Shown here: positions 11,376 through 19,207 of the stretch, in pieces | Numbering within the stretch: position 1 is the stretch's first letter | Layout: the number at the start of each line of letters is the position of its first letter | The notes under the pieces: generated by a model | Told to the model about the DNA's origin: nothing | What the model saw: only the letters and a program-made list of their open reading frames with translations | The model's database searches: none | Assembly: GCA_964507445.1 (NCBI GenBank) | Contig: CAZDQF010000003.1 | Location: 248,001 to 312,000 of the forward strand | Source of the DNA: GCA-2683135 sp964507445 | GTDB lineage: Bacteria; Planctomycetota; GCA-002687715 | Direction: 5' to 3' | Length of the DNA: 64,000 nt | Position numbers and translations under genes: made by a program

Positions 11376-11756
11376 TCAGGACTGGGCGTCGTCGGTCAAC
11401 TGATCCAGCACCATGATCTTCTGCCAGATCTTGCGCGAGAGACCGGTGGTCAGGGTCTCCAGTTCGTCCACCGCGTTGACGGCGATGGGGTCTTCGTAAC
11501 CCTGCACGTACAACGCACCGATCTTGGCGACCATGGAGAGCATCTCGCTGCAGTAGTCGAAGTAGCGCCCCAGCTCGAACGGGGTCAGGTCCTGCCGGGG
11601 CGAAGAGGAGGTGTCCACGCCCTTGCGCTTGATGCGATCCGGGTCCTTACGGAGCTGGTGCGTGTCGATGACGTGAGCGATGGAGCGCTGCTCGTGCAGC
11701 TTCTGGAGGGCCTTGCGGCGGCGCCACCGAGTCTCCAGTGACCAGAGGTAGACCAC
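11376..11756 (-). CDS. Hypothetical protein
   Basis: 126 residues from GTG 11756. Starts with a short hydrophobic patch (VVYLWSLE), then a basic stretch, then amphipathic helices such as FELGRYFDYCSEMLSMVAKI and LTTGLSRKIWQKIMVLDQL. Codon use and helix periodicity support a real protein, but I do not recognise the family. The frame stays open upstream into a Pro/Arg-rich stretch that does not look coding, so the start is uncertain. Confidence 0.6.
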   Translation of the reverse strand: MVYLWSLETRWRRRKALQKLHEQRSIAHVIDTHQLRKDPDRIKRKGVDTSSSPRQDLTPFELGRYFDYCSEMLSMVAKIGALYVQGYEDPIAVNAVDELETLTTGLSRKIWQKIMVLDQLTDDAQS

Positions 11757-11818
11757 CGACGCGCCGTAACGGAGGCGTCTGGGCGGAGGGCGACCATCGA
11801 ACGGCGTCCCGACGCGTG

Positions 11819-12122
11819 GTGAAGAAGAACGGGAAGACCGTGGTGGACGAACGACGGGGCGACCCCGAGCTGCTGGACGGAGATCACCCGGTGACGGTGG
11901 AGGAGCTGCTACGCAAGACCCCTCCGGGCCGGGACAAGGCGCCCCGATCTCCCGAGTCCCGAATCCCTGGCAAGGCGAGGGCCCGGAGGCTATCGCCGAC
12001 GCCGGGAGCTGCTGTTCCTGGGCACCAACGGGAGCGGGTCCATCACCGTCAGGGAGCAGTCCGGCGATGGTCGCCGGTCATACAAGGTGGAGGTCAGCAC
12101 GTCCTCCGGCGACCAGCGCTGA
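11819..12122 (+). pseudogene. Possible small gene split by a frameshift
   Basis: Two coding-looking stretches lie in different frames. From GTG 11819, frame A reads KKNGKTVVDERRGDPELLDG and continues through VTVEELLRKT to about 11930. From about 11990, another frame reads RELLFLGTNGSGSITVREQS, then YKVEVSTSSGDQR, and stops at TGA 12120-12122. The middle is Pro/Arg-rich in both frames. One indel near 11930-11990, real or from assembly, would join them. No ribosome binding site is obvious and the family is not recognised. The stretch holds nothing else I can support. Confidence 0.35.
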
Positions 12123-12176
12123 GCCTGGGTGAACGCGCCGGCTCTCGCCCGCACCTCCACCCGGGCAGCGGCGCTC

Positions 12177-13733
12177 CTACTCGTGCCAGGTGATGGTGTA
12201 GACGTTGGCGGCTCCCGGCAGCCCCACGGACCCGGAGTAGGTCCCGTCCCGGTTGAAGATCACCAGCTGATCCGATCCGAAAGTGGCGAACTGCTCGCTG
12301 TCCGGGGACACGGCACACGCCCAGGAGTCGCCGGTCAGATTGACCGGTGAGGTGATCGGCGTGTAGGTCCAGAAGAACGGGTCCACCGGGCTCAGGTCGA
12401 TGCGCCCGACTCCTGGGGTCGAGTACCAGCCGCTGACGACGGCGTACGTCCCGTCGGGCGCATACTCCACCTCCCAGACAGCGGCCGGCACCACCGCCGG
12501 GGGATCGCTCTGAGGGCCGATGTTCTGGACGCCGAGCATGGTGCTGTTGTGGTCATGCCACATGCCCAGCAACACGTCGTAGCGGGCAACCTCCCCGACA
12601 CTACCGCCGCCGGTCTGGATGCCGATCATCAGTTGCAGGCTGTCCGGCGAGAAGTCCACCCCGTTGGTGAGCGCGATGATCGCAGTTCCGACAGGGACGT
12701 TGCCGATCAGGTTCCAGTTCATGTATCCGGGGCTCGAGGGGTCCGTGTCCACGAGGATCAGCTGGCGGGTGAGGGCCGTCAGCACGGCGGCCTTCCGGCC
12801 GTCCGGAGAGAGCACCCAGCGCTCCAACCAACCCACGCTTCCCAGGCCGACGGTGCTGGCCAACTGCCCGCCATAGGTAGGGCTGCCCGGGGCGCAATCG
12901 ACCGCCACCAGCTCACGAGTCAGAACGCTCGCCCCCGTGAACGTGTAGAGCCGCCCCGTCACGTCATCGACGCCCACGCCGAAGGTGGGCCCGCTGGCTG
13001 TGTACAGCGTGGACCACGCGGGTGGCGTCACCGTCATGTCCAACTCCTGCACCGCGAAACCCGAGGACCCGCCACCCGTGTTGCCGAGGCCCTGGGAGAA
13101 GTAGGCTCGGGTCCCGTCGTAGCCGAACCTCGCATCGTTGACGTTGTTCACCGGCGCCGGAATCGCAAACGACCCGGGCCCGTTGAACTGGTACTCGAGC
13201 GTCTGGGTGACGGGTTCCACCACGTACACCGGGTCCGTGTTCCCACCCACGGACGTACCCACGATGACCCTCGGAGGCATGGTGATGCGGACCTCGATGG
13301 CGTTGGTCGCCGAGAACACGCCGCCTTCATCGATCACCGCCTGGGCGTAGACCGTGAACCCGGCGAGGGCAGGCGTCACGGGCATGGTCAACGGGTAAGG
13401 CAGCGTCCCCTGCCCTGCCCCCGCCACCCCGGCCGGGCCGGAGAGCTGCACCGGCACCAGCAGGAAGTTGTTCAGCGGGTTCAGGTCCAGCCAGATGTCG
13501 ACCCCGTTGAAGAACGTGGACCCGGTGGCTGTAGAAGCCCCCACCCAGGCGAGACTGCCCCCGAGTCCGTTGGACACGTTGAGGCTGAATCCACCGTTGC
13601 CCATGTACGCCTGCCCGCAGGACAAGGAGGGCACCACGCCCCCCGTGCCAGCGGTGCCCGGGGCGAACGTCACCTGGGCCGGGGCAGCCACGCAGCAGAG
13701 CAGCAGCACGAACACGGCAGGTCTGGTCATCAT
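12177..13733 (-). CDS. Secreted beta-propeller (WD40-like) protein
   Basis: 518 residues. ATG 13733 (followed by a second ATG) has GGAGGAG nine bases upstream and opens a signal peptide ending A-A-P-A-Q. Residues ~20-170 form an Ig-like, Ser/Gly-rich domain also seen in other proteins here (PLTMPVTPALAGFTVYAQA). The remainder is a propeller-like repeat of short strands: DPVYVVEPVTQTLEYQF, FGYDGTRAYFSQ, WVLSPDGRKAAVL, DFSPDSLQLM, EYAPDGTYAVVSGW and CAVSPDSEQFATF. These are typical of periplasmic or secreted propellers; the ligand is unknown. It has a paralog immediately upstream (13877-15145). Confidence 0.8.
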   Translation of the reverse strand: MMTRPAVFVLLLCCVAAPAQVTFAPGTAGTGGVVPSLSCGQAYMGNGGFSLNVSNGLGGSLAWVGASTATGSTFFNGVDIWLDLNPLNNFLLVPVQLSGPAGVAGAGQGTLPYPLTMPVTPALAGFTVYAQAVIDEGGVFSATNAIEVRITMPPRVIVGTSVGGNTDPVYVVEPVTQTLEYQFNGPGSFAIPAPVNNVNDARFGYDGTRAYFSQGLGNTGGGSSGFAVQELDMTVTPPAWSTLYTASGPTFGVGVDDVTGRLYTFTGASVLTRELVAVDCAPGSPTYGGQLASTVGLGSVGWLERWVLSPDGRKAAVLTALTRQLILVDTDPSSPGYMNWNLIGNVPVGTAIIALTNGVDFSPDSLQLMIGIQTGGGSVGEVARYDVLLGMWHDHNSTMLGVQNIGPQSDPPAVVPAAVWEVEYAPDGTYAVVSGWYSTPGVGRIDLSPVDPFFWTYTPITSPVNLTGDSWACAVSPDSEQFATFGSDQLVIFNRDGTYSGSVGLPGAANVYTITWHE

Positions 13734-13876
13734 CGAAGACTCCTCCACAAGGTACGGCCGAAAAACCGGGGGCAACCAGCGCCCCTGGTAGGACATCGCA
13801 GTCCTCGCCCGCCGCGTACCAGGATTTCCGAGGAGTTCCGCCGCTGCGATGGCGGAGGCAACCGTAAGCGCGCCGC

Positions 13877-15145
13877 CTACTCGTGCCAGGTGATGGTGTA
13901 GACGTTGCCGGACCCGGGCAGGGCCACGGTCCCGGAGTGGCTACCGTCCCGGTTGAAGATCACCAGTTGGCGCGAGCCGTAAGTCGCCAGCTGAGCGCTG
14001 TCGGGAGACACCGCGCACCGATAGGAATTCCCCGACAGATCGACGGGTGAGACGAACAAAGAGTAGCTCCAGGAGAGGGCGTTCCCGGGGTCCAGGTCCA
14101 CCCGGCCGAGACCGGAACGCGGCCCCCAGCCACTCACCGCCGCGAACGTCCCGTCCGGTGCGTACTCGATGCCGTCAGCGCGGTCCGGCACCGCCGCGGG
14201 CGGGACGCTGTCGGGGCCGATGTTCTGGACGCCGGGCATGGCGCCGTTGTGGTCGATCCACGACGCCGACGACAGGTCGTAGCGAGCCACCTCCCCCGGG
14301 ATGGACCCGAAGCCGATCAGGTTGATGGAGAAGATCAACCGCTGTCCATCCGGAGAGAAATCCACGTCCGTGACATGGGTCGCGATGGCCGCTCCGGTGG
14401 GGACGACCCCCACGACGTTCCAACTCATGTACCCGGGGCTCGCGGGGTCCGTGTCCACGATCAGGAGCTCGCGCGAGAACGTCGTCACCATCGCCGCCCG
14501 TGTCCCGTCCGGCGAGAGCTCCCACCGGTCGATCCAACGGGACGGGCTCCCCACGCCCGCGGTGCTGGCCACCGCAACCCCGTACGTGGGGCTGCCCACA
14601 CGACAATCCACGGCCACCAGCTCACGCGTCGAGGAAGTCCAGCCCATCAACGCGTAGACCCGGGCGCGAACGTCATCGACGCCCACACCGTGAGCAGAGC
14701 CGCTCCCCGAGTAGAGGATCGTCCAGGTTGGAGGGCTGGCGGTCATGTCCAGTTCGTGCACGCCGAGGGTCCCCGCCGCTGTCGCGGTGCTGCCCACGGC
14801 TTGGCTGAAGTACGCGCGCGTGCCGTCGAATCCGAACTCAGCGTCCGTCACGTCGCTCACCCCCGCCGGGATCACACCAGGCCCGGACCCGTTGAACTGA
14901 TGCTCCACGGTCTGAGTAACAGGGTCCACGACGTACACCGGGTCAGTGTCTCCGAGCACGGACGTGGCCACGAGCAGCCTGGGCGGCATGGTGAGTCGGA
15001 CCTCGATGGCGTTGGTGGCGGCGAAGCCACTGCCCTCGTCGATCAACGCCTGCGCGTAGACCGTGTTCCCCGCGAGGGACGGGGTGACCGGCATGGTCAA
15101 CGGGTAGTTCAAGGCGCCCTGCCCTGCCCCCGCGACCCCGGCGGG
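13877..15145 (-). pseudogene. 5'-truncated paralog of the secreted beta-propeller protein
   Basis: Codes for about 423 residues that align along their whole length with the intact paralog at 12177-13733: the same PLTMPVTP segment, propeller strands and final tail GNVYTITWHE. Homology stops abruptly at P-P-A-G-V-A-G-A-G-Q, where the 48-bp repeat bounding the island begins, and an in-frame TGA within that repeat closes the frame. The signal peptide and first ~100 residues are missing, so this is most likely a remnant. An internal TTG (15112) could start a cytoplasmic fragment. Confidence 0.75.
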
Positions 15146-15193
15146 CGGCCCCGGTCAGATGCGACCGCGGGCCCGCAGCCGCGCCGCCAGGGC
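15146..15193. repeat. Left 48-bp direct repeat (candidate attL)
   Basis: Perfect match to 38059-38106. Contains the 10-bp palindrome GCGGGCCCGC (15167-15176) and, on the minus strand, the codons and TGA stop that end the dioxygenase gene at the right copy. It abuts the truncated propeller gene on its left. Confidence 0.9.
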
Positions 15194-15217
15194 GGACGTG
15201 AACAACAACGATCAGCG

Positions 15218-15913
15218 TTAGTCGTCTTCGTAGGAAACGAAGACGCGCATGATCTTGATGGGGAGCCCTCGCACGTTGCTCATATCCAGCTCGAACATGC
15301 CAGTTCCACTAAGAGAGGCGCTGATGACCGTCTCTTCGCCCGATTTGAGCAACAATCCTGACTTCGCAGCATTTTCCTCATAGACGGCGGGGCCACGGCG
15401 ATAGATGAAGCGCACGGACGCCCCTGTGATCGTGCGCGGCGCCACGAGGCGGAAATCCACGCCCGAGCCCGATGCATCGATCTCCCAGCTCAATCTTCGG
15501 GAGGGGCTCTCGTGCAGGGACTCGTCCGAGTCCGCATCCCAATCGAGATCCGGCCACTGATCGGAGCACCTGGCGATGACCGCAGCGATAGGATCGAACT
15601 GGCTATCCGAGCCCACGTGTCCATACCCGGTCAGAACAGCGCTTGTATTGGCGGGAATGAAGACGTTCCCCTCGAGCTCCTCTTCGGTCGGTTCCCAATC
15701 ACCGTATGAGGACTTGGTGCGGAACTTCACCTCAAGCTCCACGTACCGAAGGTCGCGATTGGGCATGCGGTTCGTGATGCGTAACCCGCCATCGGACTGC
15801 CAAGCGATGTCGACCTGCGCATCCACGACGTCCTGTGGGATCCAATCATGGAAAGCCAGCGTGCAGCTCTTGAAGACCCATAGTGCGCCAGCGACGATAA
15901 GGCCAATGACCAC
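15218..15913 (-). CDS. Single-pass membrane protein of unknown function
   Basis: 231 residues from GTG 15913. An N-terminal membrane helix (~1-18) precedes an extracytoplasmic beta-rich region, including FRTKSSYGDWEPTEEELEG, SWEIDASGSGVDFRLVAP and the C-terminal LPIKIMRVFVSYEDD. The frame is open about 16 codons further upstream (KKSNDGWGCL before the helix), but without a standard start codon. Last gene of the island's lower gene set, 145 bp after the SUMF1 gene, and 24 bp from the left direct repeat. Family not recognised. Confidence 0.65.
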   Translation of the reverse strand: MVIGLIVAGALWVFKSCTLAFHDWIPQDVVDAQVDIAWQSDGGLRITNRMPNRDLRYVELEVKFRTKSSYGDWEPTEEELEGNVFIPANTSAVLTGYGHVGSDSQFDPIAAVIARCSDQWPDLDWDADSDESLHESPSRRLSWEIDASGSGVDFRLVAPRTITGASVRFIYRRGPAVYEENAAKSGLLLKSGEETVISASLSGTGMFELDMSNVRGLPIKIMRVFVSYEDD

Positions 15914-16057
15914 GAGGCAACCCCACCCGTCATTCGACTTCTTGTCGATGGATTAGCCGCCGCCCCACGTCGGATTCAGTTCATAGTCATCCATTGACAT
16001 GAGGGGTGTCCTGCGCCGGTGGCTGGCCGCATGTGCGACGAATGGAGACCTCGGCGA

Positions 16058-17470
16058 TCATCTGCTGCACGCGATGATTCGAAATCCGGTCGAGGGGCCC
16101 GCACCGTGGTCTCCGTGTTCCAGCGAACGGGCGCTGGCGCGGCAACGCTTGTAGTAGCTCTGAAACGACCCGCCACGCACAGGGTACATGCCAAGTTGAT
16201 TTGAGTACCAAGCACTATACTCTGGGACTCGCCGGCACCACTCTTGGACGTTCCCGTGCATGTCACGGAGTCCCAGGAGGTTTGGCTTTTTCTGTCCCAC
16301 TGGTTGCGGTCCATCCACTCCTTCGCTGCTCTTTAGGAACCACGCATATTGTTGCAGGGTTAGCTCGGGGGTCCTGCCCCGAAACTTCTGATCGTGACGC
16401 GGCTCACCGACTACAGGGCCTATTGCAGGGGGGCGCGTAGCCCGGCAGGCGATCTCCCACTCGAATTCGTTCGGGAGCATGAACTTGAACCCCGGGTGTG
16501 CCTTGCTCATTTCCTCGCAGAAGTCTCCGGCATCATCGAAGCTGACGCTGTGGGCCGGTCGTTGCGCGCCGGGAAACACCTTCCACGCCTGCTTGGGCAA
16601 CGCATGTCGCTCGTACAGCGCCTGGGTAACCTCGGTCTCGCTGATGAAAAATCCTCTCTTCACCGTGTAGTCCAGAGGGTCCATCTCCTTGTCTCCCCGT
16701 TGATATTCACCATTGGGCGTCCCCACCTTGTACTTGCCCTTGGGAATGTAGCGCCAACTCATGTGATCCTGCGGCGGGAACGGCGCAGGCGGGCACCGTC
16801 TCCTCATGTCTCTTCGCACAACGGCGGCTCCGCTGAAACTGTCCATGATGGAACGTGCTCCCGAGAAATCCCCCTTCCTGAGCGCGATGTCGAAGTCGCT
16901 CGTTGGATTCTTCGGAGTCCGGGCAGGGTCAGCATTTGCCCGAGGCGTTCGACCACGAGGCGGCCGCTTGCCGCGCTCACACGAGGCCCTCAGCTCCGTT
17001 AGGTACTTCTCCTCCGCCAGCGTCAGGTCAGCGTCAAGCACCATGGCTATCAGCTCGCGTGCCCGTGTGTACTTCCTTTTCTCGATCAAATCTTCAATAC
17101 CCTGGAACCGCGAGTGGGGCCGACGAGAGTTCCTCGACCTTCGCGCTCTCGCTTCCGACGCGCCGATGCTCGCAGTGAGACGGTCGGCAAGGGCCTCGCC
17201 CGACTTGCGAACTTCTTCGTCAATCCCGCCGCTCACCTGCCTTGCTCGGATGACTTCTATGAAAGCACGCACCGAGTCGCGCGCGGCACGAAACCGCCCC
17301 TCGTCAATGGCCTCGTGAACGGAGGCCTCACACAACTCGAACAGATCCCTGATTCCTTCAGGCGCTGCTGGCGATGGCGATTCTGCTACGCCGAAGGGGC
17401 TGAACCCGGCGTTATGAGCGAGGGCGCCGGCGCCCACCAGCAGGACCAAGACGGTTAAGAACCTAGTCAT
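16058..17470 (-). CDS. SUMF1/formylglycine-generating-enzyme-like exported protein
   Basis: 470 residues. Signal peptide (~1-19), a charged helical region with tandem helices (~45-210), then a SUMF1 (FGE-sulfatase) domain at about 230-468. Hallmarks: FISETEVTQALYERH, FMLPNEFEWEIACRAT, GLRDMHGNVQEWC and PVRGGSFQSYYKRCRASARS. Genuine FGE oxidises a Cys in sulfatases, but many SUMF1 proteins act as binding or activating domains, and I see no adjacent sulfatase. The ATG overlaps the preceding gene's TGA (ATGA), so it is coupled to the other SUMF1 gene. Confidence 0.8.
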   Translation of the reverse strand: MTRFLTVLVLLVGAGALAHNAGFSPFGVAESPSPAAPEGIRDLFELCEASVHEAIDEGRFRAARDSVRAFIEVIRARQVSGGIDEEVRKSGEALADRLTASIGASEARARRSRNSRRPHSRFQGIEDLIEKRKYTRARELIAMVLDADLTLAEEKYLTELRASCERGKRPPRGRTPRANADPARTPKNPTSDFDIALRKGDFSGARSIMDSFSGAAVVRRDMRRRCPPAPFPPQDHMSWRYIPKGKYKVGTPNGEYQRGDKEMDPLDYTVKRGFFISETEVTQALYERHALPKQAWKVFPGAQRPAHSVSFDDAGDFCEEMSKAHPGFKFMLPNEFEWEIACRATRPPAIGPVVGEPRHDQKFRGRTPELTLQQYAWFLKSSEGVDGPQPVGQKKPNLLGLRDMHGNVQEWCRRVPEYSAWYSNQLGMYPVRGGSFQSYYKRCRASARSLEHGDHGAGPSTGFRIIACSR

Positions 17471-19206
17471 TTGATCTCTCGTGGCACGATGATCAGCCGG
17501 AATCCCAGGTAGTCAGCAGCATTGGTGTGAGTTCGCCGACGGCGAAGGCTGGGCATGAAGAACTCGGGCCGCTGGCCATTGGCTCCACCCTTGACCGTCA
17601 CCTCTTCATGCTTCTGGCCCGGATCGAAGTCCATTTCAAGAATCGAGTTGCCCTGAGTGCATGGGTCCCAACCCAAGATCTCGTCGCCAACCTCCAAGTG
17701 GTAACTCAGGACGCGCAAGAGCGACGGATTGAATCGCGAGCAGGTCCATTCCATGACGTTGCCGTAGACATCACTTACACCAGCCCACGATCTGTCGTGA
17801 GTGTTCGTTCCGACCGAGCGCTTTTTCTGGATCTTGAAACTGTCGAGGAAGGCCCTCTCTTGTTTGTCCTCCGAGAACGGGAATTGCCGTGAATCCGACC
17901 CCCTAGCAGCCATTTCCCATTCCAGTTCATGGGGCAGCCTCACAACAAAATCTGCGTCCGCGCCTGGGATGCCGGCCTGAATCCACGCAGCGAATGCCCG
18001 AGCATCTTCGTAGGTCACATCGGTGACTGGCTGGGCCCCTGTCTCCGGCGGGAGCGGCTCAGGTTCTGCTTGCGTCATGAAACACTCCAGGTCGGAGGGC
18101 ACGCGCGCAGGCTGCTTGGCATCGCGGTTAGCCAGGAAACGCATGTACATGGTGTTCGTGACCTCGGTCTCCATGATCAGGAACGGATTCAGGAGCTGGA
18201 GCTTGAGCCCATTCTCTTCGCGATCGCTCGGCACGAGGCTCGATGTCCGAAAGCCCTTCTGCGCGAGCACCGGGTACTTGCGGTCACGGTCGAGACCGAC
18301 CTGGTATTGGTCGCCCACTGGGATGTAGATCATCCCGATTTCCAAGCCGTGAATCTCGACGGGAGCACCCTGCTTGTTGGTGACAGCGTTCCGGAGAGCT
18401 TCCGCGACCGAGGGCGCAGGCTTCGGTTGAGGAATCGGCGGGTCCCGTGGGTCCTTCTTCGGGCCGGGCTTCGGATTCGTGCCCGGGGAACCCGGAGGGG
18501 GAATGCGCACGAAATGCAGGATCTTGGGAGGCGTGCGCCTTCCGTCGATCGTGACGATGATCTGGACGGGTATCGGGTCGCTTTTCTCGGGCAAGTTCCT
18601 GCTGTCCAGGTCCACGCAGAATTCCAGTCGGTCCGCTGCTTCCGTGGCTTCTTCGACACGATTGCGGTCCTTGTCCCGGTACTTGAGGGTCGCGAATGTT
18701 CGGTGCCGTTCCGCGATCTCGATCGTGACCAGTAACTTATTCTCTTCTTTCTCCCCGAAGGCCCCGAAGTCCAACCTGATGCTGGCGCGGTTTAGGTACT
18801 TCTCGCTGCTCGGCTGCAAGTCGTACTCGAAGGCGAAAAAGCTCGCCTGATCGCCTTGACGCCGCTCATTCTCCACTAGCACACGTACGTAGCTGTTCTT
18901 CCGGATGTTCCTCAGTGCCGGAATTGTGACGTGCATCTCTTGCGGCGTGGGCTGCTTGAACTTCGCCTTCTTGTCGTCGACCCACACCTTGGTGACCGAG
19001 TTGAGGTTCTTTCCACGGAGTTCGAGCATTCGCGGTCGCTGTTTCTCTCCGGCCAGGAGGTCGTAGGCGATACACGGCGGCTCTATGGACTCGATGATGG
19101 GTTTGGCCGGTTGCGCCCGCACCACCCAAGGTTGCAGGACGAGTGCGACGACGGCCACCAGCCAACGAGATGTCATCCGGTGCTTGCTTGCGGTCATCAT
19201 GTTCAT
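17467..19206 (-). CDS. Exported protein with IPT/TIG-like N-domain and SUMF1 C-domain
   Basis: 579 residues. Signal peptide ends near V-V-R-A-Q (~32). Residues ~35-130 resemble an IPT/TIG immunoglobulin-like fold (LELRGKNLNSVTKVWVDDKK, TIPALRNI). A second beta domain follows, then a Pro/Lys-rich linker (PGPKKDPRDPPIPQPKPAP), then a SUMF1 domain at about 310-575: ETEVTNTMYMRFLANRD, VRLPHELEWEMAARGSD, GVSDVYGNVMEWTC, TVKGGANGQRP and DYLGFRLI. The start codon follows the ABC gene's stop by one base and the stop overlaps the next SUMF1 gene, so ABC-SUMF1-SUMF1 is a coupled unit. Confidence 0.8.
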   Translation of the reverse strand: MNMMTASKHRMTSRWLVAVVALVLQPWVVRAQPAKPIIESIEPPCIAYDLLAGEKQRPRMLELRGKNLNSVTKVWVDDKKAKFKQPTPQEMHVTIPALRNIRKNSYVRVLVENERRQGDQASFFAFEYDLQPSSEKYLNRASIRLDFGAFGEKEENKLLVTIEIAERHRTFATLKYRDKDRNRVEEATEAADRLEFCVDLDSRNLPEKSDPIPVQIIVTIDGRRTPPKILHFVRIPPPGSPGTNPKPGPKKDPRDPPIPQPKPAPSVAEALRNAVTNKQGAPVEIHGLEIGMIYIPVGDQYQVGLDRDRKYPVLAQKGFRTSSLVPSDREENGLKLQLLNPFLIMETEVTNTMYMRFLANRDAKQPARVPSDLECFMTQAEPEPLPPETGAQPVTDVTYEDARAFAAWIQAGIPGADADFVVRLPHELEWEMAARGSDSRQFPFSEDKQERAFLDSFKIQKKRSVGTNTHDRSWAGVSDVYGNVMEWTCSRFNPSLLRVLSYHLEVGDEILGWDPCTQGNSILEMDFDPGQKHEEVTVKGGANGQRPEFFMPSLRRRRTHTNAADYLGFRLIIVPREIK

Positions 19207-19207
19207 G

